A DNA stretch of 64,000 nucleotides from Occallatibacter riparius (lineage in GTDB: Bacteria; Acidobacteriota; Terriglobia; Terriglobales; Acidobacteriaceae): positions 372,001 through 436,000 of the forward strand of contig NZ_CP093313.1 in the NCBI RefSeq assembly GCF_025264625.1. The letters are read 5' to 3'. The notes below the pieces were generated by a model. The model was given only the letters and a program-made list of their open reading frames with translations. It was not told where the DNA came from and searched no databases. Made by a program: the position numbers and the translations under genes. This document shows, piece after piece, positions 8,255-16,431 of this stretch (positions within the stretch are counted from its first letter, which is position 1; each line of letters starts with the position of its first letter).

Positions 8255-9799
8255 TCACTTGAGGCTCAGGATTGAGACGGCGAATGGCGCGAGTTTGAGC
8301 TCATCTCCATTCACGGTTCCAACCCGCGGAGGTTCGTCTCCTGATTCTTCATCGACGGTCAGCGTCGACGCATTCTGTAGTTCGGCAGCAACCTTGATGG
8401 TCTTCTCTGCATTGGTGCGGTTGACGAGAAGGACTTTTCGTCCCTGGGGAGTGTTGAATCCCTGGATAGAGACGTCGGAGGGCTGAGCCTTGCCTCCCGT
8501 TTCCACCAGCTTATCTCCAGGATGGAAGTTGTCTTTGATCATCTTCAGCACCCAATAGCGAGCGTTCGGCTTGCCGGTGTTGTAGTTCATCATTGAAACG
8601 CTCGGGAACTGAGATGGATAGCCGACGAGTTGCGACTCGCCGATAACGTCAACGCCGAGCCTTGAGAGCTCGATGAAGAGATGTCCATACAGAGCTGCCG
8701 CCGCATTCCAGTAGCGGTGCGGAATGTGATCGGGGAGAGCTTTCGATGCACGGATCTCGAAGTCATCGGTGGGAAGAATAACGCCTAGTTCGTCCGTGTC
8801 GATTTTTGTATAGGGCGAGAGGCGATCGCGGATGGCGATAACATAGCGGGTCAGTGTAATGAATCCGGCTGCCTGGTTGAAGAACGTGTGCTGCCAGCCG
8901 TCGAGGCTCTCGTCGAGAGCGGGCGAGGCATAGAAGTGGAACGAGATGTAATCGAGTGGGATGCCCGGCTTGTGGTTCTTCGGATTGAGGAAGTACTCGA
9001 AGTACTTCGGATTCGACCCAGGCGCAGCGAGCGCCAGGCCCATGAACTTCGTTTCGGGGCTTACCTTGCGAATGCCTTCAACGATAGCGTCGTAGCGCTT
9101 TGTGTAATCCTCGGGCGTGGTGTTGTGTTCGAAATCGACTTCATTCAGCACCTCCCAATAAGGAAATCCGTAGTGATAGCCGGATTCGTGGCGCTTGCCG
9201 TTTTCGTCGGTGAAACCTCCCTTCGTGAACCAGCTCACGAGGCGTCCGTAGTAGTCGCCCAATTCTTTGCCGGTGGGATCACGCAGTTCCGTGCCTTTGG
9301 TGTAGTCCCAGAAGACTTGATTGGGATCGTCTGGATACTTGACCGGCTGATCTGTCTTGAACATCCACGCAGGGATCGTGCTGAAGTTGATGATGGTCGA
9401 ATGGCCGTTCGTGGCGGCGAGAAAATCCTTGGTGACCGGATCGATGTGGGTGAAGTCCCACGATGTTTTCTCTTTCGTGGGAGGCTCAAGTTCCGCGACT
9501 GCGATCTTAGGGTAGGGAAGCCACGGCACGTAGCGAACATAATCCGCACCAAGCTCCTTTAGTGCAGCGAAGGACCCATCGTGTATCGGGGCGCCGGGAT
9601 TGAGCATGGGATTTGTGACCACCTGCAGCGTAGGAGTTGACCTGGATACGAGGATGGTCTTGTTCCAGTTGATCTCAAGAACAGGTTTCGACTCCTGTGC
9701 CGCTGCGGGCAGCACTGATAACACCGCAAGGAGAATCGACGAGAACATCCCTGCTGTTCTCAAGGAGCTAAAAGCTGGTCCGGGCACATGCGCCTCCAT
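8255..9799 (-). CDS. Secreted clan GH-A glycoside hydrolase (GH39-like)
   Basis: A protein of 514 residues taking ATG at 9799; the frame is open further upstream but would overlap the lactonase gene. A signal peptide ends at PAAAQ-E (about residue 35). The body is a TIM barrel with the acid/base N219-E220 in PYWEVLNEVDFEH and a candidate nucleophile E337 in DTDELGV, the arrangement of clan GH-A families such as GH39. A small beta domain closes the C-terminus (VLLVNRTNAEKTI). It lies five bases after the lactonase gene, in a deoxysugar cluster, so it may release terminal rhamnose- or fucose-like units from a polysaccharide in the periplasm. The exact family is uncertain. Confidence 0.75.
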   Translation of the reverse strand: MEAHVPGPAFSSLRTAGMFSSILLAVLSVLPAAAQESKPVLEINWNKTILVSRSTPTLQVVTNPMLNPGAPIHDGSFAALKELGADYVRYVPWLPYPKIAVAELEPPTKEKTSWDFTHIDPVTKDFLAATNGHSTIINFSTIPAWMFKTDQPVKYPDDPNQVFWDYTKGTELRDPTGKELGDYYGRLVSWFTKGGFTDENGKRHESGYHYGFPYWEVLNEVDFEHNTTPEDYTKRYDAIVEGIRKVSPETKFMGLALAAPGSNPKYFEYFLNPKNHKPGIPLDYISFHFYASPALDESLDGWQHTFFNQAAGFITLTRYVIAIRDRLSPYTKIDTDELGVILPTDDFEIRASKALPDHIPHRYWNAAAALYGHLFIELSRLGVDVIGESQLVGYPSQFPSVSMMNYNTGKPNARYWVLKMIKDNFHPGDKLVETGGKAQPSDVSIQGFNTPQGRKVLLVNRTNAEKTIKVAAELQNASTLTVDEESGDEPPRVGTVNGDELKLAPFAVSILSLK

Positions 9800-9804
9800 C
9801 CTGT

Positions 9805-10791
9805 TCAATGGTTGATTGTCTGGCTGGACATTCGCGTCAGGTCGGTTTGCGCAGACGTGCGCGCCCGCCACTGATAAGCCGCACAGGAGTTCTTCGAGAA
9901 ATACTTTTCCTGCGCCTGGGTGCTGCGGGTTGCGATGTAGCGCTGCGCCACGCCAAAGGTGTGGTCATAATCGGCGAGTTGATCGCTGTTTGGCCAGTCG
10001 CTGCCAAAGAGCATGCGGTCCTCCCCGAAAAGCGACCAAAGCTGATCGAGGTGCTCCTTGTAACGGCTGACATCGAAGGATACGCGACCGTCGAACGTGC
10101 GCACTATCTGGGAACCCTTCACAAAAATGCGAGGGCGTTGAGCTAGTTCGCGAAGCGTTGATTCGTACTCGCGACGGTCAGGTCCTTCGCTAGGAATATC
10201 CAGGTTCGGCAGGTGATCGATAACTACGCGGAGATTTGGTACGCGATTCGATATCTCCAACATAGCGGAGATCAATGCAGGATTGGGGTTCGCAGTGTCG
10301 AGCACCAGACCGGCCTCGGCGAGCAGTTTGAGGCCGGCGATGAATTGCGGGTTGTGGGCCGCAGCAACTGGATCTCGATTCCAGAGATTGCCGTAACGAA
10401 TCCCCAGGAACAGGTGCGAGCGGTGGAGCTGGTCAAGGGTGGCCGCGAAATCTGGCGTGGCGGGGTCCAGGTCTCCGATGAAGCCCACCACAAGCGGATT
10501 GCTTTCGACGACCTCCTGCAACCAGAAGTTATCGATCAGCCATGGGCTGCACTCGATTGCGATTGCGCCGGCGACGCCGTGCGGTCCGGCAAGACGCGCA
10601 TAGCGGTCCGGTAAGGCAGGCTGGTAGAGCTTTTTATCCGATCTGTCGGGCCAGGGGATGCCGCCAGGGCGGCCCGGATCAAACAAGTGGATGTGCGTGT
10701 CTATAACAGGTGATCCCGGAGCCTGAGCCGTAACGCGCGGAAGAGCGAACGCAGCGAGGCTGGCGGATTGGAGGAAGATTCGGCGATTCAT
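9805..10791 (-). CDS. COG3618 amidohydrolase (sugar-lactonase-like), Tat-type signal
   Basis: A 328-residue amidohydrolase TIM barrel of the group containing L-fuconolactonase, L-rhamnonolactonase and 2-pyrone-4,6-dicarboxylate lactonase. Metal ligands are visible: the HxH of DTHIHLFD near residue 33, the His of VVIDHLPN and the Asp of LFGSDWPNS. I took ATG at 10791 because the sequence then begins MNRRIFLQSASLAAFALP, a twin-arginine-like export signal; the longer open frame has no supporting features. An exported lactonase next to a secreted glycosidase suggests that part of the sugar oxidation happens in the periplasm. The substrate is inferred from context only. Confidence 0.82.
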   Translation of the reverse strand: MNRRIFLQSASLAAFALPRVTAQAPGSPVIDTHIHLFDPGRPGGIPWPDRSDKKLYQPALPDRYARLAGPHGVAGAIAIECSPWLIDNFWLQEVVESNPLVVGFIGDLDPATPDFAATLDQLHRSHLFLGIRYGNLWNRDPVAAAHNPQFIAGLKLLAEAGLVLDTANPNPALISAMLEISNRVPNLRVVIDHLPNLDIPSEGPDRREYESTLRELAQRPRIFVKGSQIVRTFDGRVSFDVSRYKEHLDQLWSLFGEDRMLFGSDWPNSDQLADYDHTFGVAQRYIATRSTQAQEKYFSKNSCAAYQWRARTSAQTDLTRMSSQTINH

Positions 10792-11020
10792 GTCGTCGCA
10801 TCGGCGCGAGTCCAGGACTAGCGCACGGAGATTCACGCGGGAACGGGATGGAAGACCTCCGCTCCTCCTGCTGCCATCATCGCAACGCACTATAAGGATG
10901 AAGGCGGAAAGATGTCAATATAAATCATTTATGTATTGGACTGTCGGCCAAAGTAGAAATTAGGCTCAAGCTTCGGCGCCAGCTACCGCCTCTTCCACTA
11001 ATCCGCACAAGCAGCACGGC

Positions 11021-11041
11021 GCCCGGGCACTAAACCCGGGC
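11021..11041. terminator. GC-rich perfect inverted repeat downstream of the TonB receptor gene
   Basis: GCCCGGG at 11021-11027 and CCCGGGC at 11035-11041 are perfect 7-base arms around the loop CACTAAA. The repeat lies 28 bases past the stop of the minus-strand receptor gene. There is no T-run on either side, so it is either a weak terminator that attenuates read-through into the lactonase gene or a member of the dispersed palindromes seen elsewhere (the TAAACCCGGG end resembles the copies near 41.3 and 43.4 kb). The 277 bases between the two genes hold nothing else I recognise. Confidence 0.5.
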
Positions 11042-11068
11042 CCCGTCACGTCTGATTTCACTGTGCTT

Positions 11069-14000
11069 CTAGAACTCCAGGCGGGCCGCGAACTGCGCCT
11101 TGCGTTGATCCGTGAGCAGAACTGTCGCGTTGCCGAAATTAGTCGCGTTATCAAGCGTCGAGTTGATCGAGTGCGAGTCAAACCGGACGCTGTTGGTCAC
11201 GTTGAAAGTTTCCCACCTGAGTTGGATGCGCATGCGTTCCCCCAGTAAGAACGTCTTGTTCAGCCCCGCATCCCAGTCATAATAGCCATCTCCGCGCAGG
11301 GGATTGCGTGTGCCCGACCCTCCGGGCAGTGTGTAGTCGAAGCTCGCGAATACTGCCTGCGGGTCCGCGAACCGCTGGGCCAGGTGGCCGTGCTTCGCCG
11401 CCCGCGAGGGAATCCGCGCAATCTGTGTTGCCCAGCCTTCAATGTCCCAGTTCGTCGGCCAGTTGCCTCCCTCGTTGACGGCGAAGGGGAACCCGCTCGT
11501 CCAGCGAACAATGCCTGTGGTCTGCCAACCTCCCAGCAGCGCATTCGTCAGCCGGTTCGCCGTCCCAAGGAAACGTCTTCCGCGCCCGAAAGGCAGGTCC
11601 CAAACGTAGTTCCCGTTGATCTGGTGGGTGGCGTCGTAGTCCGACACCCCATAAAGCTGGTTCGGCGCCCACGTGTTGATAATCTGCGCATTGTTATTCG
11701 AGCCCGAACTGCTCAGCCGTTCCGCCTGCGAAGCGATGTCCATCGACTTCGACAACGTGTAGTTCACGTCCGCGAACATCCCGGTGCCGATCTGCTGCCG
11801 ATAGATCACCTGTAGCGCGTGGTAGTTGGAATACGCGATCGAGCGCCACGCATACAGCGCCGAATACTGGTCGTGATAGAAGCGGTACGACGGATAGGCT
11901 CCATTCGGATTGACTCCAGCGCCCGTCTGGGAATCGGGCAGATCCAGCGAGAACAACGCGTAGGTCTCGTTATAGATGTTTTGCTGGAAGATCTGGTAGA
12001 CGTTCTGCGTCGCGGATGCCGGCCCCGCTCCATAGCCCAGATCCACACCCCCCAGCCCGCCGAACAACTGCTCCCAATACGGAATCGGCTGCACCGCGCC
12101 CACATCCGTTCCCGCACGGGCAAGCTTCGACAGCCTCGCCGCCTCGGCAAAGTAGTTCGATCCCGCCGCCGAAAGATTGATCGGCATGGCGACATCTTCC
12201 TGCGCCAGCAGGTGATGTGCGAGCCTCCCTACGTAAGCGATCTCGAGCGAAGAGCCATTGTGCAGTTGCCGCTGGATGGAGAAGTCGATCAGGTGGGCAT
12301 ACGGCGTCTTGATCTTTGAATCCATGCCCCAGCTGATCGCGAACAAAGAGGGATCAGGCACCGCCGGAAACCCTCCCGGAGGTGCGGCCGGGATCACTTC
12401 GGCAGGAATGGTGTTGATATCCGTGAAGCGCGGTGCGGTACCCACCTCAACCGACCCCGGCACGTTGGAGATCTGCGAAGACAATCCGAACGACCCCGTC
12501 GTGTCGAACGTGTTCACAGTGGCCGCGCCAAAGTGATCGAACACCAGCGAGTATCCCGCGCGGATGCTGCTCTTCCCATCCCCCAGAAGCTTGTTCCAGA
12601 GACCATCCGTTGGGCTGGGCGACCACGCCACGGCCACTCGAGGCCCAAGGTCCTTCTTTTCCATGTTCCAGAAATCGGGCCGCCCGTTCGAGCGCCCGTT
12701 CAGATCGAACCCCACCTGGCCCACGGCGTTTGCCGCCCCGCCCTGCGCTGCCTGGTTGGCGCTCTGTTCGTAATAGTCGGTGAGCGAGAACGGCGAGCAG
12801 GTACCTCCCGATACCTTGCAGATCCCCACCTGCGTACCACTCGTTTCCACCGGCGGCTGCAGCAGCGAGTAGCGTAGCCCGTATGTGATGGTCAGGTTCC
12901 TCAGCGCCTTCCACGAATCCTGCGCATAGAACTCGTACTCGTTCCAGCGGTAATCTCGCTTCAAGGGAGTCCCCAGCGCGAGCGCGGCTCCCGTCTTGGT
13001 GTAGTTGTAGACGGCATCGCCTTCGGTGATGATTCCCACGTCGCTGAGCAGCGCTGAGTTATAGCGGTTCTTGAAGGTCTTTGATACTGCCGGATAGCCG
13101 TAAGCTGCCGGGTCGAACGGTCCGCCATTGCCCGCCACCGTCGATCCATTCGCAAGCCATCCCGCATTCATCTGTCCCGAGGGAAACGAGTTGGCGTTGC
13201 TGGCTCGCTGGTCATCGATTAGCCGCAGGTTCACGCCCACTTGGAAGCTGTGGTCGTGCTTGGTCCACGACAGGTCATCCACCACGTTATGCAGCGGGAT
13301 GATCACCCCCGTGCTGTACGTGAATGCCTGCGGCGAAGCAATGCCGGAGAAGTTCACGTGCGGCTGGGTTGAAAGTCCAGCGGCCTCCACCCCCTGTCGC
13401 GTGAAACCATACCGTAGCTCATTCACCAGGTTGGATGTGATGACCGCTGAATAACCTGCCGCGAATCCTTTGTTATTGGTCAGCACGCGTGTTGACGGCG
13501 GCTGGTCGGGAAATGCCGGCGTCGTAGGCTCATCGTCATTCTGAAGATTGCCCCGAAAGAAAACGCTCTGCTTGCCCGTCACGTTCCAGTCCAGCCGCCC
13601 AATGTACGTGTTGTACGTGCGATGGATGTTGTAAGGGAAGCGGTAACCTTGCGTGTTCAGTCCATCGCCCTGCGTCGCATCATTCGGCATCGGATAGTGC
13701 GAGAACACATTCAACACGTTCTCGTTTACCCCGATCCCCTGCGGGTCCATGCGCTTGATATCGGCAGGCGTTAGCGTCGTCACCGTGCCCGATGCGTTCT
13801 CATACTGGATATTTCCTGCCCGAAGGCTCGCCATCGGCACGGTCCCCGCATACACGCTCTGCCCCTCGGCATCCCGCCGTCCTTCGTAGTTCATGAAGTA
13901 GAACACCCGGTCTCGCAGCAAAGGACCCCCAACTGCCCCGCCGAACACGTTGCGAATAAGCTTGGGCGGCCGGTTCGGCTCGCCGGCCGCAATCTGTTGC

Positions 14001-14845
14001 TGCTTGTTGAAGAACGAATTCGCCTCCAGCAGGCTGCTGCGGTTGTATTCGTATGCCGAACCGTGAATCTTGTTCGTCCCGCTTCGTGTGATCAGGCCCA
14101 CCTGCGCCCCTGAAGAACGTCCCTCCGCAGCATCGGGATTACTCGTCGTCACGCGAAATTCCGAGATGGAATCCTGTGTCACTCGAAGAACGCTGGTGAA
14201 CGCGTATCCATTGTTGATGTCGTTCACGTCCACTCCGTCCAGCGTGATGTTCGACTGATCGCTGTGCCCGCCGTTCACCGCGCCGCTTCGCGAATCCCCC
14301 GCGCTGTTCCCCACTGAATTGGTTCCGTTGTTCGAATCCGTGCGACCCAGAAATGTCACTCCCGGTTGCAGGCTCAACAGGTCAGGAACATTCCTTCCTT
14401 CAATGGGCAGCGATTCGATATGTTCTTGCGAGAAGGCATTGCCCAGCGTGGCGTCAGTCGTGTTCAGCATCGGCTGGACGTTCATTTCAACCTTTACGTC
14501 TTCCGTCACGGATCCGAGGGTCAGCACTACATCTTCCGTTGCCGGCTGACCGACCAGCAGATTCATTCCGCGCTTTTCGGCCACCGAGAACCCGGCGCCC
14601 GTCACCTTGAGCGCATACTCTCCTGGAGGAAGCTGCGAGAACTGATACTCGCCCGTACTGTCCGTCGTGCTCTGCCGGGTCGCTCCGGTTGCGGTTAGGG
14701 TCAGTTCGCAGTGGGCCCCGGTCACCGCAGCCCCGCTCGGATCGGTCACATGGCCCCGCAGCGATGTTGTGGCTTGCCCAAACACCTGAACACAGCAGCC
14801 AATCATGGAAACGAGCACAAAGCATGCAATGCGCGCACGCCGCAT
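11069..14845 (-). CDS. TonB-dependent receptor with carboxypeptidase-regulatory-like domain
   Basis: An outer membrane receptor of 1258 residues, typical of the oversized Terriglobia type. A signal peptide (to about residue 25, VFGQ-A) is followed by a beta-sandwich domain (LRGHVTDPSGAAVTGA, residues 28-110), the plug (ESLPIEGRNVPDLLSLQPGV and the SNITLDGVDVND stretch) and the barrel, ending in ARLEF with the C-terminal Phe used for barrel insertion. CAGGAGG sits just before the ATG. It is the first gene of the minus-strand sugar cluster and probably imports the oligosaccharide that the downstream glycosidase, lactonase and isomerase process. No TonB box was identified with confidence. Confidence 0.92.
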   Translation of the reverse strand: MRRARIACFVLVSMIGCCVQVFGQATTSLRGHVTDPSGAAVTGAHCELTLTATGATRQSTTDSTGEYQFSQLPPGEYALKVTGAGFSVAEKRGMNLLVGQPATEDVVLTLGSVTEDVKVEMNVQPMLNTTDATLGNAFSQEHIESLPIEGRNVPDLLSLQPGVTFLGRTDSNNGTNSVGNSAGDSRSGAVNGGHSDQSNITLDGVDVNDINNGYAFTSVLRVTQDSISEFRVTTSNPDAAEGRSSGAQVGLITRSGTNKIHGSAYEYNRSSLLEANSFFNKQQQIAAGEPNRPPKLIRNVFGGAVGGPLLRDRVFYFMNYEGRRDAEGQSVYAGTVPMASLRAGNIQYENASGTVTTLTPADIKRMDPQGIGVNENVLNVFSHYPMPNDATQGDGLNTQGYRFPYNIHRTYNTYIGRLDWNVTGKQSVFFRGNLQNDDEPTTPAFPDQPPSTRVLTNNKGFAAGYSAVITSNLVNELRYGFTRQGVEAAGLSTQPHVNFSGIASPQAFTYSTGVIIPLHNVVDDLSWTKHDHSFQVGVNLRLIDDQRASNANSFPSGQMNAGWLANGSTVAGNGGPFDPAAYGYPAVSKTFKNRYNSALLSDVGIITEGDAVYNYTKTGAALALGTPLKRDYRWNEYEFYAQDSWKALRNLTITYGLRYSLLQPPVETSGTQVGICKVSGGTCSPFSLTDYYEQSANQAAQGGAANAVGQVGFDLNGRSNGRPDFWNMEKKDLGPRVAVAWSPSPTDGLWNKLLGDGKSSIRAGYSLVFDHFGAATVNTFDTTGSFGLSSQISNVPGSVEVGTAPRFTDINTIPAEVIPAAPPGGFPAVPDPSLFAISWGMDSKIKTPYAHLIDFSIQRQLHNGSSLEIAYVGRLAHHLLAQEDVAMPINLSAAGSNYFAEAARLSKLARAGTDVGAVQPIPYWEQLFGGLGGVDLGYGAGPASATQNVYQIFQQNIYNETYALFSLDLPDSQTGAGVNPNGAYPSYRFYHDQYSALYAWRSIAYSNYHALQVIYRQQIGTGMFADVNYTLSKSMDIASQAERLSSSGSNNNAQIINTWAPNQLYGVSDYDATHQINGNYVWDLPFGRGRRFLGTANRLTNALLGGWQTTGIVRWTSGFPFAVNEGGNWPTNWDIEGWATQIARIPSRAAKHGHLAQRFADPQAVFASFDYTLPGGSGTRNPLRGDGYYDWDAGLNKTFLLGERMRIQLRWETFNVTNSVRFDSHSINSTLDNATNFGNATVLLTDQRKAQFAARLEF

Positions 14846-15045
14846 CTGGACCTCCTGAAGAAGTGGCTATTTTGCAATGTCTGTAGCTACCGGGTAGGGG
14901 AGACTGCTCACCGGATTAGAATTCCGGCCTGAATGGCTTCCTTTGTACAGCAGAAGCCGTGAAAGCAGAATAGATCATTTCACCCGATCTCGATCGGATG
15001 CTTGTGGCCTTAATCTTCCGCCTTTACTGTTCCGATACTGCCTTC

Positions 15046-15215
15046 ACGCCCACCTCGTGATCTACCGACGTGGTTCCGGATTGCCACGCCTGCGGCGGAG
15101 AACTCGAGCCGATCATCCAATTCTTGCTCGCCACGTGTCCGTCCAAACGACGGAACCCTACCTCGGATGCAAGTAGAGGATTCGCGGTGCCGTGAACGAC
15201 AACCGGGTTCCTGAA
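15046..15215 (+). pseudogene. Remnant of a tyrosine recombinase (integrase) C-terminus
   Basis: Two frames together give the end of a phage-type integrase. One frame reads CHACGGELEPIIQFLLA, and after a shift of one base the next reads RHVSVQTTEPYLGCK, then a TAG stop, then RIRGAVNDN. The family norm here is LLGH-VSVQTTERYLGCK-QRIR, so a base has been lost at the LLGH junction, Gln has become a stop, and the R before the catalytic Tyr has become Pro. The catalytic Tyr is still encoded. Nothing coherent precedes it. The gene is dead and marks a past integration event beside the sugar cluster. Confidence 0.7.
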
Positions 15216-15317
15216 TTGATCATCTTCGACTAGATTTGAGTCCCAGGACTGAACAGTTCGAGAGCCGCGGATTGCGCCGCGTCACCGCGGGCCGCCGGAC
15301 TGCGCGCCACCCTCTGG

Positions 15318-15503
15318 TCAGCGCTTGAAAGACAGTCCTGGCTCAAGCCATAAAAACAAGGATCGGCCTATCTCCGGGAGCTGACACGCTATCAGCGTAA
15401 GCAGCGGAATACCCACAATCGGAAGCACCTTGATGAAGAAATCCACGTCCAGCTTTCCCGATTCGGTCTCCGTCGTTCGGCTCAATATTTCTTCGCGGCA
15501 CAC
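15318..15503 (-). pseudogene. C-terminal fragment of a membrane protein
   Basis: This short frame encodes about 45 meaningful residues: LSRTTETESGKLDVDFFIKV, then a hydrophobic helix LPIVGIPLLTLIACQLPEIG and the tail LFLWLEPGLSFKR before TGA. The ending resembles the last membrane helix of polytopic proteins common in Acidobacteria (pattern QFPEI-x-x-FLFSWLEPAL), recalled from general familiarity and not from a search. No start region or upstream domain of the same protein is found, so it looks like the stump of a deleted gene. It could instead be a very small genuine membrane peptide. Confidence 0.4.
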
Positions 15504-15593
15504 CTAACCTTGTATGCCTGAACCAGGGTCAAACGCATCCGATCTGAACACGCCAATTGAGATCACGAAGAATGCCCGGCGTTTGTGGGAAGA

Positions 15594-15779
15594 TCACGAT
15601 TTGCGTGCTATCGGGAGATCACACGGCTCGATCCACTCCGAAGGATGCTGCGTCAGGCGGGGAAGCGTCTCGCTTCCGATAGCCTTCATATATGAATCGA
15701 AGGACTTCCCGCGACTCGCCGAATCACGGTTCTGTGCAAACGCGATTTTTGAGCCGTCGAAGAGGGAGACGTCAGTGAG
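15594..15779 (-). pseudogene. Fragment of a TolB/PD40 beta-propeller protein
   Basis: The frame reads DVSLFDGSKIAFAQNRD, then FDSYMKAIGSETLPRLTQHPS. This is one propeller blade of the WD40-like PD40 type (SPDG-x-x-IAF-x-x followed by D-I-Y-V-K-x-I-G-x-x-x-P-x-R-LT). In Acidobacteria such blades usually form the C-terminal part of winged-helix or Ser/Thr kinase regulators. Only one blade remains and the flanks do not continue it; the SPDG has become LFDG and the frame stops soon after. Together with the neighbouring membrane-protein stump it suggests an eroded gene cluster on this strand. Confidence 0.5.
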
Positions 15780-15799
15780 GTCTTGCTTTGCAGCTGGTT

Positions 15800-15853
15800 C
15801 CGGAGGCCGCCAGCAGAAGGCTCTCCCATTCTTATGCTGGCGGCCCCCTCCGG
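15800..15853. repeat. Long imperfect inverted repeat in the decayed region
   Basis: The left arm, CCGGAGGCCGCCAGCA at 15800-15815, is matched by TGCTGGCGGCC at 15835-15845 and TCCGG at 15849-15853. The only interruption is three extra C residues, and the loop is 19 bases. It lies just outside the PD40 remnant and could be a transposed palindromic element or a former terminator. There is no T-run. Confidence 0.5.
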
Positions 15854-16294
15854 CCAGGCGCGTGTATGCAGCGGCGCGCACCTGGAGCGGACCGGAGGAG
15901 CCCACCTAGAGTATGGGCCCATGTAATCTAAGCATCTCGGGCTCGGCGCCACAGCGAGTCCGCGAGAGACCTCGTTCCAGGAGCAACTTGGGCGGGTCTC
16001 CTGAAACAACGTCCAGTTGAGTCGCCCGACGTGTACGCCAGGTATCGAAGCAGAGAAGAGGGCTGCCCGAGGTCCACGTTCTGCAACTGCAATTGAGATT
16101 GCAACTGACCTGCCAAACTTAGGAAAAGATGGGCAGACACAGCTTGGCGTGGCTATGCTGTAGTCAACTTGTCTTAAGAACAGGGATGGAAGAGCTTGCG
16201 CGCCCGCAACCAAGGCAGCAGAACTATTGGGCAGGGTATGTTCCGGCGTGGAGGGCTGACATCCAAGGCGACGGTCAGATTTGATGTTTGGATT

Positions 16295-16312
16295 TTCGGA
16301 CAGATGTCTGAA
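16295..16312. promoter_or_regulatory. Candidate enhancer site of the sigma-54 response regulator (copy A)
   Basis: TTCGGAC at 16295-16301, a 4-base spacer, then GTCTGAA at 16306-16312 form an inverted repeat with one mismatch. The same two half-sites recur, in the opposite order, between the universal stress protein and rubrerythrin genes (22601-22637). It lies about 45 bases upstream of a possible -24/-12 element and 120 bases before the histidine kinase start. This suggests a binding site for the regulator encoded at 17740, but there is no experimental support. Confidence 0.45.
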
Positions 16313-16348
16313 TTACAAGACGCTCCGGCGATGTGATTTCCCGCACTG

Positions 16349-16363
16349 CGGCGCCGAAGCTGC
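16349..16363 (+). promoter_or_regulatory. Possible sigma-54 (-24/-12) promoter of the two-component system
   Basis: CGGCGCCGAAGCTGC has GG at 16350-16351 and GC at 16362-16363 with exactly ten bases between, and it matches about 7 of 11 positions of the TGGCAC-N5-TTGCA consensus. Transcription would start near 16374, leaving a leader of about 58 bases. In GC-rich DNA such matches occur by chance, so the support comes mainly from the palindrome upstream and the similar element at 22797. Confidence 0.35.
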
Positions 16364-16431
16364 CGGTTTAAGTTCGGCAAAAGGAGTGCTGTAGCAAGCT
16401 TCATTGACCAATGTTCCGGCCCTGCTGAGCC

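Larger units (their letters stand above)
14846..16294. other. Gene-poor stretch with decayed genes
   Basis: About 1.45 kb without an intact gene. It holds the promoter side of the TonB receptor (right of 14845), a broken integrase, a membrane-protein stump, a PD40 blade and a long hairpin, each listed separately. A 131-codon plus-strand frame at 15514-15909 overlaps the PD40 remnant and has no recognisable features, so I do not call it a gene. Nothing else is supportable here. Confidence 0.6.

Noticed and set aside
15514..15909. 131-codon plus-strand frame in the decayed region
   Set aside because: No recognisable motif, no ribosome site, and it overlaps the better-supported PD40 remnant on the other strand.
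16136..16151. Possible -24/-12 element (TTGGCGTGGCTATGCT) upstream of the histidine kinase
   Set aside because: The spacing between GG and GC is nine bases instead of ten; the element at 16349 fits better.
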